DNA of 64,000 nucleotides from Cunninghamia lanceolata. Its lineage: Eukaryota > Streptophyta > Pinopsida > Cupressales > Cupressaceae. The translations under genes and the position numbers were made by a program. Under the pieces are notes generated by a model. It saw only the letters and a program-made list of their open reading frames with translations, was not told the origin of the DNA and searched no databases. The stretch lies in assembly GCA_027924645.1 (NCBI GenBank), contig BSBN01000888.1, positions 14,329,001 to 14,393,000 of the forward strand, written 5' to 3'. This document shows, one piece after another, positions 24,698-36,493 of this stretch; position 1 is the first letter of the stretch; each line of letters begins with the position of its first letter.

Positions 24698-26870
24698 AAG
24701 GTTCCTCAGAAGAAAGCTTAACCACTTGAGGCTGATCCAAGATGTCATATAAAAAGGAAAGTCCATGATTTGATGGGACAAACTACTCCATCTAGAAAAT
24801 TCTCATGAAAATTCATCTCCTTTGCTTCGGTTACAATGTTTGGAAAATAAGTGAAGGCAAGTATGAACTTCCAAAGAATGGTCCGCAATCTGAAGATGAG
24901 ATCAAGCAATTTGAGTTAAACATAAAAGCCAAAGATGCCTTGGTAAGAATCCTATCTGATATCGAAGTAATAAGGGTTATGGAGCTGGACACTTCCCATG
25001 AGATTTGGGACAATATGAAGAATCTATATGAAGGAGATGATTCTATGAAGTGTGCCAAGTTATAGAGTCTGAAGGCAAAATATGAAGGTTTGAAGATGAG
25101 TGAAGATGACAACATAACATCCTTCATGCAAAAGATTGACGAACTTGTAAGCGGCATTAAAAGTGTGGGAGGAAAAATTGAGGACATTGAAATTATAAAG
25201 AAAATTCTTAGATCTCTGCCTAAATCATACAGTCACAAAGTGGCCACAATTGAGGAAATAATAATAGTAACAATGATTACAAAAGATCAACTACTTGGGA
25301 AGTTGACAGCCTTTGAAATGAGAGAACTTGGTGATTCCCTTCCAAAGACAGACTGCTTTCAAGGTCAACACTTTAGAAAGAACCCCTAGATCTGACAAGT
25401 ACAAGGTGTAACTAGATTATGAGCTTTAAGAACTTGAAGCAAACTTTGTTAACAGTCTGCCTAGAGGTACTGGTAAGTTCAAAGGCAAATTACCTTTTAA
25501 ATGTTTCAGTTGTGGTAAAGTTGGTCATTATGCTTCTAGATGTCCCACAAGAGTTCCTAGGCCAAGACCTGATAGACCTAAGATTCCAAAGAAATGTTAC
25601 TATGTTGAAGATCTTGATGATGATGAAGGAATATCAGATGGTGATCTAGATAATGCTAATACTTTTGGTAATGAATACTTGTTTATTCCTATTAAAGAAG
25701 AACCCGTGTCTACTAATCCTACTAGCTGTATGAAGGAAGAAAAACTAGTGGAAAGTGCATTGGCTGTTTAGGTTGTTGAAGATAAAGATGAATGGGTTAT
25801 TGACAGTGGATGCTCTCATCACATGACCGGTGAGAAAAGTAAGTTTGTAAGTCTGCAAAGATATGATCGAGGACTGGTTAGATTTGGAGATGACACAGCT
25901 GGTAAGATTTGTGGAAAGGGATCTATTTCTTTTGATGGCATGCATAACACTGAAGATGTTCTGTATGTGAAAGTATTAAAACACAATCTTCTGAGCATTG
26001 GTTAGATATGCAAAAAGGGTTATGACATGAGATTCAAGGACAATGGATGCAAGATTATGGAAAGCTCTAGATCAATGATAGAAACTGGTAGGAAGACTAA
26101 AGGTAATATCTATCATCTAAAAGGAAATGATAACTATGGTTTGTTGGCTCGGGTTGATGAAAGCTGGATATGGCATAGAAGGATGTGTCACATCAATTTT
26201 AACAACATTGTGAAGATAAGTTCCACCCAGGCTATAAGATATTTGCCCAAACTTGTGAAGCATACTGATACATTGTGCAAGGAGTGCCAATTTGGAAAAC
26301 AGACAAAAATAATCTTCAAGAGCAAGGACAAATTTGTTGAAGGACCATTGGAATTGGTGCATATAGATCTTTGTGGGCCTACTAGAGTAAGAAGTTTGCA
26401 AGGAGATAGGTATTTCATGTTGTTGATTGATGATTACTCTAGAATGACCTGGGTTACCCTCTTAAAGGAAAAGGCATAAGCTCTTGAAAAGTTCAAAGCA
26501 TTCAAGTCAATGGTTGAGAATGAGATAGATTTGAAAATCAAGTGCTTGAGGTCTAATAGAGGTGGAGAGTTTACATCAAATGAGTTTAGCTTCTTCTGTG
26601 AGGACCAAGGGATAAAAAGACAATTATTTGCACCTAGGGCTCCACAACAAAATAGAGTAGTGGAAAGGAAGAATAAGACAGTTCAAGAGGTTGCTAGAAC
26701 AATGATGAAGGAGGTTGATCTACTAGAAGTATATTGGAGAGAGGCAATTCACACTATTGTATACATCCTAAACAGAGTTCATATCAAAGGTAATAGTTCA
26801 AAGACTCCTTATGAATTGTGGCATGGTAAAGTTCCCACTGTGAAATACTTCGAAGTCTTTGGTAGTAAAT

Positions 26871-26875
26871 GTTAT
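26871..26875. repeat. Target duplication GTTAT of nested element, left
   Basis: GTTAT before TGTTTGGCAAGAG; the second copy is at 34270-34274, after which the interrupted Copia integrase frame resumes. Confidence 0.85.
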
Positions 26876-27958
26876 TGTTTGGCAAGAGACACTATATGGA
26901 TTCATGTATGTTGTCACTGATGGCAACAAATGTTATCCCACACATCCGCAAGACATGATGAGTCTCTACCAGAAGTCAGATTGAAGAAGTGTTATGATCT
27001 GGTAAGCAAGAACAGAGCAGTCAGCAAGGTCCGACAGTCAGGTCCAGATCTCTCAGAGGAAGTATCTTAGTGAAGTGCGGATTTGTGGAAGTCAAGATGA
27101 GTACCTTGACTAATAGATTCCAAGGATTTAGCCTCCAGTGATGGAACGGTGAAAAGATATGAGCACTTGAGTGTTGGGTTCCTGTTTGGCAGAGTAGACA
27201 GAGGAAGAACTATACCGATAGAGTGTCAGACCCAAATCTGGAAGAGATATTGTTGATGACTAAGTTTCTTGAGGTATCATTCATGATTAGCTGACATGAT
27301 TGATGACTTCTTCAAGCATCTCCTAGATCCACATCACTTGGTAAGCAAGGATCCGGCCAACAGATCAAAGCTTGGGAAAATATTGACTATTCTGCATGCC
27401 GACTAGAAAGGTGGTAAAGATTACTTGTACGGATATATATACTAGACAAATTTAGATATGAGTGTGTGTGGTGTGAATGTGTAATTGTGTGAATAAAAGA
27501 AGAAGAGTAGTGGGAAGGCAAGAAGATAGGTCCAGAATGTGACAGGATAACTGAACCAAAAGAAAGTAAGAATGAAGTGCAACAGATCAGTTTATTAAGC
27601 TCAATCGGAACTGAATCTTAGCATGTGTGGATGCTTCTCATCAGTTCAAACATTGTGTTATATTTCTCTTCTGTAGATAGTGAGCCTCTTATGAGCAGTA
27701 TGCTTGGGCAGTGAGCCCTAAATTGGCAGGTGCCATTTTGTACTTCTATTCTTCTAACAGAGAATACATTCTTAGGTTAATCACCCTGTGGTTTTTCCCT
27801 TAACTAGATTTTCCACGTCAAAATCATTGTGTTATGTGTATTGAATTTATTTCTACTTTCATGCTTGTTTACTTTGATGCTGCACTAATTATTAAAGAAG
27901 AACAGAAAGTTGAATAAATTTAAGATAACTGATTCACCCCCCCTCTCAGTTATCAAAA
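26876..27958 (+). repeat. 5' LTR of nested element
   Basis: From TGTTTGGCAAGAGACAC to CTCTCAGTTATCAAAA, closely matching 33189-34269. A TATATATA at 27434-27441 sits about 560 bp in. The TG...CA end is decayed in both copies (TCAAAA here, TCAATA in the other). Confidence 0.88.
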
Positions 27959-27960
27959 AT

Positions 27961-27972
27961 TGGTATCAGAGC
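27961..27972 (+). other. Primer binding site (iMet type)
   Basis: TGGTATCAGAGC, exact, two bases after the 5' LTR. Confidence 0.9.
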
Positions 27973-28023
27973 CAAGTTTCTCCCAACAGAGCCTAATAGC
28001 TTGAGGAAGATCTGGGAATTCAA

Positions 28024-29085
28024 ATGGATGTGTATGGTATGAGGGAGCAACTTAAGTCTACCCTTGATGATCTTGAGCAATCAAATTCTAAAGTCAATGA
28101 ATTGAAGGAAAGACTCAAATAGGCTGATGATTTCATAAAAGAACTATAAGAGAAACTGAGTCTCTCTATGAAAAAGAGAAAGGAGCTACTTCAAAAATTG
28201 GCAAGTCAAGGAGAAGCCAATGATACAAATGGAGATCTGAAAGAGAAAAGCAAGTTATGTGAAAAGTTATCAAAAGAAATCATCATGGTAAGACATGAAA
28301 TGGAATCAAGAGTTATGAAGTTTACCCAAGAAATTGAAGAGAGAAGAAAATCTGAAGATGATCTAAGACAATCTCCCAAGGAAAAATCAGAAGACTGCCA
28401 CAAGATGGATAGAATAATCAGACATCTTGAATCTAATCTTGAAGATGCTAAAGATAATGAAGAAAAACTTGAGGATCAAATTGTCTCTCTTAAAAGGGAT
28501 CTTCAAACAACAAATGAATACAAAGAGAAATTCAAGATAAGCTCCGCTCAACTTGAAGTTTTCCTTGAAAGCCAAAAGAGGGTAGATGACAAGTGTGGCC
28601 TGGGATATGAAAAAGGTGAAAGCTCCAGATCTGGTCAGAAGAATTTTGGATCAGAAAATCCAAGGAATAGGCCTAGAAGACTTCTGATAAGGCAGCCTAA
28701 TGCTCAAAGATATCCATCCTTCAATGGATATTGCCACAACTGCAATAACTTTGGTCATAAAGCTAATCAGTGCAGAAAGAGAATGAATCAAACTAATACA
28801 TCCTTCTCCGGACAGTGTTTCAACTGCAAAAGGTATGGTCACAAATCTCATTAATGCAGAAATATGCAAATGAATAATTCATTCAATGGTAGATGCTTTG
28901 AATGCAATAGAATGGGTCATATGGCTAATCAATGCAGATCAAGAGGATATCAATCAAATATGCAAATAAATGTTGTTTGCCAAATTTACAATAGATCCAG
29001 TCATATTGCCAAATTCTGTAGAAGTAAGAATCAGGACAAAAGAGGTCCGGTACATCATAATCAGAATCAAGACAAGGGAAAATGA
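28024..29085 (+). pseudogene. Gag-like coiled-coil protein with CCHC knuckles
   Basis: Opens MDVYGMREQLK at 28024 and stays in one frame to the TGA at 29083-29085, 353 codons, broken by two early stops (near 28120 and 28147) and one TAG near 28854. The first two thirds are a charged coiled coil (DDLEQSNSK, NLEDAKDNEEKLEDQ). The last third carries zinc knuckles of the CX2CX4HX4C type: CHNCNNFGHKANQC, CFNCKRYGHKSH (its last Cys just past the TAG), CFECNRMGHMANQC, and a decayed fourth. The usual N-terminal gag core (UBN2 type) seen in Copia elements 1 and 3 is missing. Knuckles of this kind bind RNA in retroelement nucleocapsids; packaging of the element's own RNA is inference. Confidence 0.7.
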
Positions 29086-29673
29086 AAAGTGAATGCAGAT
29101 GAAGTTCAAAGTGAGATGAACAAGATTTGGGTGAAGAAAAGTACAGAGAATGTAGGGGATGGATCCGCACCAGACTCTGGTGTTGATATTCCTTTTGAAA
29201 ATTAAAAAGTGAGCTTTGGCTCAGGGGGAGACACAAAGAAAACCATTTTCCCCCAGCCAGTCAATTGGTGCCGGAACTGGCACAAGGAGAGTTGCGGATT
29301 AAAGGGTTCATAAGAGAAACATCTAAATAAACTATGGTTAAGATATGGAAGATCCGCAAGATGTTTAGATCAAGATTGATCTAGTTTTTCAAGTCATCTG
29401 AATAAGGCAAACCAGAATGACTTAGGTCGAGCATTTATTGCAACTTGGTACTATGGTTTGTAAAGTAATATAAGGGTTCTTCTTATTAAACATTTGTTCA
29501 TTCTACATTTAAGAAGAAGCAAAAGGGAGCTCTGTAACAGATTTCCTCAAGCCCATCAAAGATCATTTGCAGAAGTCGATTCATCCTGAAATAGATCCGG
29601 CTCACTCCGTGAAACCTAAAAGCGCAAAAGGTATTTTCTGTTCCTAAATATCTCCCTGCAAATCTTTTTAAAG
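29086..29673. other. Spacer between the two ORFs of nested element
   Basis: About 590 bp without a convincing frame. It includes a GGGGGAG purine run at 29224 and a second primer-site-like AATTGGTGCCGGAAC near 29264, which is probably chance. Confidence 0.4.
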
Positions 29674-32600
29674 ATGACTACTTTGAATATTGCGAAGATC
29701 ACTGATAGGCCTCAGCCCAAATTCAAGAAACATCCCTACAAATCCTTGGAAGTAAATCCCCTAGGAGCATTTTCCAGTGTTCCACATGGTGTCTTACATA
29801 CAGAAGATATTAGGGTTTACATTCATGCAAACATTGAATAATTTAGAGAGTTCAAATTGAGGGATATCTACCACAAACAACTAATAGATGATTCATTTGA
29901 GCTCCAACCCCAATACAAGGCCCTCCGAGACAAGCACTTTGCATAGTGTATACACTTCCCCTGCCTTGCTGAGGATGAATGGGTCCAGTATGTCTTGAGT
30001 AGAATACATGACAACTTCATGTGGTTGAATGGACCATTCGAGATCACAAAAGATGCCATTAGGGTAGTTACTGATTTGCACTCATCCGATGGGATACCTA
30101 TTCTCAAATTTGTCAAGAATCAGACTGTAAGTGAGGCTACTGGATCTAGGATTGAGAAAAGAGCAATGACAATAGAAGATATCACTGATCCGTATATCAA
30201 GTTTGCCTCCATGATCATCGGATACAAGATATATCATTCTAGCAGGGAGAATTCAGTACCTAGAACTACTATCTACACTGCTTATGAAATGTTAAGAAAG
30301 AATTCAGATTATGACCTTTCTTAGCTCCTTCTAAACCAACTCTTGGAGAATCTAAAGAAAATAAAGAAAGATAAAAAGAATTCATTGAAGTATGGTGGGT
30401 TAATATTGTGCTTATTCTTCTACTTTATGAATGAGCTACCCAGATCCAGTGGATGGGTATGGCAGAATGACAGACTGGTTGCCATACAAATCAGGGATTA
30501 TTTGCATGGACTTGGTGATGACAAAGCACAAAACACAGCTCTCTGGGGTTTCTTCAAAAACTTCCATAACATGATGCAAGCTAGAGAGAGAATTCCCCAA
30601 TCTCTAGTTGAGAAATACAAAGACACAGTATGCTTTATGGTAGAGACTTATCAGTGCCTAATGGAGGCAGTGGAACCAAGAACAGTGTGGATCATGCCAA
30701 TGGGGTATGAGGTGGATGAGAAAATCGTAGAGATGCATGTTCAGCACATGCTGAGTCAACCAAAGGATCCCAAGGAAGAAAGGTTTGGAACCTTTGAAGA
30801 ATTGAGTGTGAAGATCCATGTTGAGGTAAGGCAACCAGAAATGAAAAGAAAAGCAAGAAAAGAAGTAGAAAACACTGCCAAAATCTTTGGCATCTCAAAA
30901 GAGGCACTTGATGCCAATAGGGAAAAGAAGGAAAGGACTAAGAAAGAGAAGAAAGAGGCAAAAAAGCAAAGTGTTCTGGTAGAATCCTCCTCACGGACTA
31001 GATCTTCTAGGAGCTCTGCACCTACCACTAATAAGAGTTCAAATAAATCAAAATCAGAAGCAAAATCATCCAGTAAAGCAGATAAAAGAACTAAGACAAA
31101 GGCCACAAGGTCTTACATTAGTCAGAAGGATGATGAAGAGACTGAGTTAGATGAGGAGGTAAGGAAAATGAGGAAAAAGAAGAAAGTATTTGGTGAACCC
31201 TCTATCGGTGAAGACAAGGAAGAGATGGCAGAAGAGTTTGTTGAAAAGCCCACTCTATCATTAGATGATGTCGTCAAATCAGTTACTGTGGATGGAAACC
31301 TTCAACCAATGGCTGAATTCTATGATCATTATAATGAGGCTGACCAAAAGATCTTGCAGGAAGCAGTAGTCAAGTATCTAAATATCTACAATAAGGCTTT
31401 TATTGAAATTATATCTCTTATTCCCAAAATCCTAGAGAAAGAGTTAGAAATAAGAAAGAATAATGCTATGGCAAAAGATCTTGAGATCCAAGAACAGATA
31501 GCCATTCAGCTATATCCTTCAATTGATTCAAAGCAAATGAATATGATCTTCAAAGATTGCAAGGATGAGTTCCGGAGCAAAGCAAGAATGAATCAACTTA
31601 TGCTCAGAGAAACTGACAAAATAGCAAAAGAGACAGAAGAGATCCTCTGGAATGCATACTCAAGATTCAACATTCCTATTATAGAGGACTTGGGTGTTGA
31701 TCCCTTGGCTACAAGTGTTGAAAAAGAATCTAGTGAGGCAATGACAGAAGAAGTAATGGACACCAGTGAAGAAAAAGATAAGGACTTGGAATCCTTTGCT
31801 CCAAAAGAGGTGGCCTGTGAACAAACAAACTTCACTCCTCTGGTTTCCCCTACTGACTCTGGATCCAAAAGAGAAGAAAGAATAGAGGATAAAGAAAAGG
31901 GAGTAAAGGAAAAAGAAGATGACAGTACTAAGGTTGCAGAAGGAAAGAAGACTTCAATAGAGAAGACCACATCTATTAGTGGTAAGAGTGTAGAAGGAAA
32001 GAAAGCTCCAAGAGACAGCTCTAAGACTGTAGAAGAGAAGAAGAATCTGTCTCTAGCAAGAGACACTGCAGAAACTATTAAAGAATTCTTAAACAAAGAG
32101 ACAATAGAGATTGATGAACTAGAACTTCTACAAGGGCCATTTGATTTTGGTTCTCTTTCCCCAGTACAAACAATGAAGATAGCTTCATTTGCTAATGCAA
32201 AGGCTAAAAAAAACTCCTGAAGTCTCACATGGAAGACTGTAAGCTAATAGAAGTTGCATCCGAAGCATTAGAAAAGATCATGCCATCTTTTCAGAAGGAT
32301 CCCTCAGCCTCCTCATCCGGTAATCTCAAATCTCTAGTCAATAGTGTTAGCACACATTTTGATTCCCTAGAGAAGTCAGCAGAAGATAAGGTTTGGAAGG
32401 AATTTTTGGCAAAAAGATTATCAGAGGTACAAGGGTTAATAACTAATGATAGAAGGAATATGAATATTGGGATAAAGAGCTTAGAAAATGCTCTTAAAGA
32501 TGGCGGGGAAATGTACAAATTTTGTTTATCATGGTCCAAAGTAACATTGGATATTGAGAAGAAAGTGAAAGAACAGGAGGACAAACTGACAAAACTCTCC

Positions 32601-32943
32601 AAGAATTTTGATCCTCTCTCCTCTTCCATAATAAATCAAGAATGTCAGAATATTGCAGTCTTGAATGAAATCAAGAAGCTTAAGAAGGAAAAGAAAAATA
32701 GAATAAGTAGGTTGGGTGAACTTAGAGGGATAATTATCCCTAAGTTAGAAGGCCATGCATGAGGCCTTAAAAGAAGCTCAGATCATAGCTCGGACCAGTG
32801 ATCCGACAGATCTAAAAAGGGCAGATGCATTTGCATTCCTGTTGAGTGGTCATATCTCAATTTTGGATAGGATGAAGCAAAGTTGGGCAATAGAATTCGT
32901 CCAATTGAAGACAACTTTTGTAGACATACTTCAGTATATGTAA
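29674..32943 (+). pseudogene. Large unrecognised ORF of nested element
   Basis: The ATG at 29674 opens MTTLNIAKIT. One frame runs to 32220 (849 codons) with only three interior stops (near 29837, 29945 and 30322). An A8 run at the end shifts the frame to 32229-32762, and another shift leads to a tail ending at 32943, about 1,090 codons in all. The N-terminal third is globular (EDEWVQYVLSRIHDNFMWL, then ITDPYIKFASMIIGYKIYHS and FMVETYQCLMEAV). The middle is a Lys/Ser/Glu-rich low-complexity tract (about 30900-31200), followed by helical and acidic stretches. No polymerase, integrase or protease motif is seen. The front part reminds me of uncharacterised 'putative plant transposon protein' domains, from memory only. 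Decay is light for its length. Confidence 0.6.
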
Positions 32944-33188
32944 GTATGCTATATATATATTTATTTATGTGGCTAAGTATAGTTGACTTTTTGAGAATTT
33001 TGGTGTGCGGACCCTACCCTTTGCCATTGATGTCAAAGGGGGAGTGAGGAGAAGTGAAAAATGAGGAATCCAGCTAAGGGGGAGCTCCGGAAAATGTATA
33101 TAAAAATAGAGCATCAGCCAAGGGGGAGTAAAGTGTGACACTTGGTCATTTTTCACTAAGTGTTGCCGTTAATGCCAAAGGGGGAGAT
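32944..33188 (+). other. Purine-tract modules before 3' LTR of nested element
   Basis: Four AAGGGGGAG runs (near 33035, 33077, 33120 and 33177). The first and last follow TTGCCATTGATGTCAA-like words. The last, AAAGGGGGAGAT, directly abuts the 3' LTR and is the expected plus-strand primer. Confidence 0.75.
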
Positions 33189-34269
33189 TGTTGGAAAGAG
33201 ACACTATATGGATTCATGTATGTTGTCATTGATGGCAACAAACGTCATCCCACACATCCACAAGACATGATGAGTCTCTACCGAAAGTCAGATTGAAGAA
33301 GTGTTATGATCTGGTAAGCAAGAATAGAGCAGTTAGCAAGGTCCGACAGTCATGTCTGGATCTCTCAGAGGAAGTATCTTAGTGAAGTGCGGATTTGGGG
33401 AAGTCAAGACGAGTACCTTGACTAATAGATTCCAAGGATTTAGCCTCTGATGATGGAAGGGTGAAAAGATATGAGCACTTGAGTGTTGGGTTCCTATTTG
33501 GCAGAGTAGACAGAGGAAGAACTGTACCAACAAAGTGTCAGACCCAAATCCGGAAGAGATATTCTTGATGACTAAGTTTCTTGAGGTATCATTCATGATT
33601 GGTCGACATGATTGATGACTTCTTCAAGCATCTCCTAGATCCGCATCACTTGGTAAGCAAGGATCTAGCCGACAGATCAAAGCTTGGGAAAATATTGACT
33701 ATTTCGGATGCCGACTAGAAAGGTGGTAAGATTACTTGTACGGTTATATATACTAGATGAATTTAGATATGAGTGTGTGTGGTGTGAATGTGTAATTGTG
33801 CGAATAAAAGTAGAAGAGTAGTGGGAAGGTAGGAAGACAGGTCCGGAATGTGATAGGACAACTGAACCAAAAGAAAGTAAGAATGAAGTATAATAGATCA
33901 GTTTATTGAGCTCAACCGGAACTGAATCTTAGCATGTGTGGATGCTTCTCATCAGTTCAAACATTGGGTTATCTTTCTCTCTTGTAGTCAGTGAGCCTCT
34001 TGTAAGCAGTATGCTTGGGCAGTGAGCCCTAAATTGGTAGGTGCCATTTTGTACTTCTATTCTTCTAACAGAGAATACATTCCTGGGTTAATCACCCTGT
34101 GGTTTTTCCCTTAACTGGGTTTTCCATGTCAAAATCATTGTGTTATGTGTATTGACTTTGTTTCTACTTTCATGCTTGTTTGCTTTGATGCTGCACTAAT
34201 TATTAAAGAAGAATAGAAAGTTGAATAAATTTAAGATAACTGATTCACCCCCCCTCTCAGTTATCAATA
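33189..34269 (+). repeat. 3' LTR of nested element
   Basis: 1,081 bp from TGTTGGAAAGAGACAC to CTCAGTTATCAATA, followed by the target duplication GTTAT at 34270-34274. A TATATATA lies at 33745-33752. Confidence 0.88.
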
Positions 34270-36200
34270 GTTATATTAGAAGAGATGAAGATTTAGGTAA
34301 GTTTAATGCAAGATGTGATGAAGTCATCTTCCTTGGATACTCCACCAAGAGCAAAGCCTATCGATGCTACAATAATAGGTTGAAGAAGATAATTGAAAGT
34401 GCAAATGTCAAAGTTGATGAAAGAAAGGAAAAGGGGTCAAGTCGATATGAATCAGATGAACCAGAAGCTTGTGCAAGCAAAGAAATGGTATAGCATGAAG
34501 ACCGTTCAAATAAAGAGGAACTAGCTCCAGAAATTGTCACCAAGACGCCAAGTTATGTAAAACTAATTAGTTTGAAGATCAAATCATAGGAGATAAGAGC
34601 AAAGGAATTATGACCAAAAGAAGAGCTGTAGAAGAGAAAGTAAATTTATGTTTGATTTAAAAGATTGAACCTAAGACTGTAAATAAATCTTGCAATGATG
34701 GGAATTGGGTAAAGGCCATGAAATAAGAACTGAAGTAGATAGAGAAGAATCAGACTTGGGATCTTGTCCCTAGACCAACTGACAAAAATGTGATTAGCAC
34801 CAAATGGGTTTTCAGAAATAAGATGAATGAGAATGGTGAAGTGGTAAGAAACAAAGCAAGATTAGTATGCAAAGGATACTCTCAAGTTGAAAGAATAGAT
34901 TTTGAGGAAACATTTGCACTTGTGGCAATAATTGAAGCAATAAGAATGTTCTTAGCATTTACAGCCTACAAAGATTTCAAAGTATATCAAAGGATGTGAA
35001 GTCTGCATTCTTGAATGGAGAATTCAAGGAAGAAGTCTACATTGAACAACCGGAAGGATTGCGGTCATTTGATCAGAGTGACATGGTGTGCGGATTAAAG
35101 AAATCTTTGTATGGACTAAAACAAACCCCAGGGCTTGGTATGCAAGATTAGATAAATATATGATACAATGAGGGTTCAGTCAGGGTACTACTAACAACAA
35201 TCTCTATTTCAAGATCAATTATGAACAAATCCTAATTGTTGCAGTCTTTGTGGATGACATTATCTTTGGAGGCAATGAAGGTATGTGCATCATTTTTACT
35301 GGGGAAATGCAAAATGAATTTGAAATGTCAATGTTTGGTGAGATGAATTTCTTTTTAGGTCTGCAAATTAATCAATCAGATAAAGGTATCTTTGTTTATC
35401 AGTCTAAGTATGTAAAAGAGTTGTTAAAGAAGTTTGGGATGGAGGACTCTAAACCGGTAAGCACTCCAATGGTAACTAGTTGTAAGTTGAGAAAAAATGA
35501 TGACTCACCTATGGCAGATCAGAAAAGGTATAGATCTATGATTGGAGGATTACTTTATCTGTCCCAAACTAGACCTAACATAATGCATGAATTTTGTCTT
35601 ATGGCAAGATTTCAAGTAGAACCTAAAGAATCACAAGTGATGGTAGTCAAGAGAATACTGAGATATTTAAAAGGTACAATAGATTATGGATTGTGGTATC
35701 CAAAAGATAATGATTTCACTCTCAGTGCATACATAGATACAGTTTGGGCTAGAGATGTGGATGATAGGAAAAGCACAAGTGGAGGTGCATTCTTCTTGGG
35801 AAAAAAGCTAGTATCTTGGATAAGAAAGAAGCAAGAATCAATATCTTTGTCTACTATAGAAGTAGAGTATATTGCAATAGCATGTAGTTGCACTCAAGTG
35901 TTGTGGATGAAGCAGATATTGAAGGACATCAAAGTTGTGTATGAAGATCTAATTGCAATCTTTTGTGACAATAGAAGTGCCATAAACATATCAAAGAATC
36001 TAGTAATGCATTCAAGGACAAAGCACATATCTATAAGATATCACTTTCTGAGGGAAAAAGTGACAGAGAATGAAATCAAGTTGGAGTATGTATCTACAAA
36101 AGATCAAATTGCTGACATTTTCACCAAGCCTCTACTTAAGGATACATTTGAGTATCTTGGAGAAATGTTAGGGGTTATTACCCCTCCTACTCTAAACTAA

Positions 36201-36493
36201 GATGCACAAGAGTCCATTAGTCTAGTGGTGCTCAAAGTTTTACATCTAGATCTGGATTGATGCCTTTATGAGCTACTTCTTAGGGGGAGCAGTCAAATGA
36301 AGAGAGTTTAGTTCAAAAACAATAAAGTGCAAGTATGTACAATTTTCCATTAATGTCAAAGGGGGAGATAAATCATGTGAAAAACTTAGAAAGAAAGAGT
36401 GTAAGTGTGTAAAGAGATAGGGGGAGAATTTTGTCTTGATGATTGTTACAGTTTTTCACATCATATGTTACCATCAATGACAAAGGGCAAGAT
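36201..36493 (+). other. Purine-tract modules before 3' LTR of Copia element 1
   Basis: TAGGGGGAGC (36281), AATGTCAAAGGGGGAGAT (36353), ATAGGGGGAG (36418) and a final ACAAAGGGCAAGAT next to the LTR. The last is preceded by TTACCATCAATGACAA (36468-36483), the near-complement of TTGTCATTGATGTCAA inside the LTR. Confidence 0.75.

Larger units (their letters stand above)
26876..34269 (+). mobile_element. Nested pol-less Copia-type element
   Basis: A 7,394-bp element with paired LTRs of 1,083 and 1,081 bp, a perfect iMet-type primer site, purine-rich modules and a 5-bp target duplication. Between the LTRs I find a gag-like zinc-knuckle ORF and one very long unrecognised ORF, but no protease, integrase, RT or RNase H. 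It is therefore non-autonomous. The U5 motif, primer site and purine modules resemble those of Copia elements 1 and 3, which makes such elements plausible helpers. Confidence 0.88.
24742..36200 (+). pseudogene. Copia gag-pol pseudogene split by nested element
   Basis: Starts MSYKKES at 24742. Gag has the UBN2-type core (about 24800-25370) and a zinc knuckle CFSCGKVGHYASRC near 25500. Protease shows WVIDSGCSHHMTG near 25800. Integrase has HRRMCHINF...CKECQFGKQ, then LCGPTRVRSLQGDRYF and RGGEFTSNEF. The frame stops at FGSKCY (26870) and resumes after the nested insertion as IRRDEDLGKF (34275). RT has [13 protein letters not shown] (34800), a frameshift near 34995 and a VDDIIFGG box at 35250. 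RNase H runs through SLSTIEVEYIA to the TAA at 36198-36200. Stops at 25063, 25770 and 26004 lie where Copia element 3 has glutamine, and one near 24793 where it has tryptophan. Confidence 0.92.

Noticed and set aside
29264..29278. Second primer binding site inside the nested element
   Set aside because: AATTGGTGCCGGAAC resembles one only partly and is not next to an LTR end.
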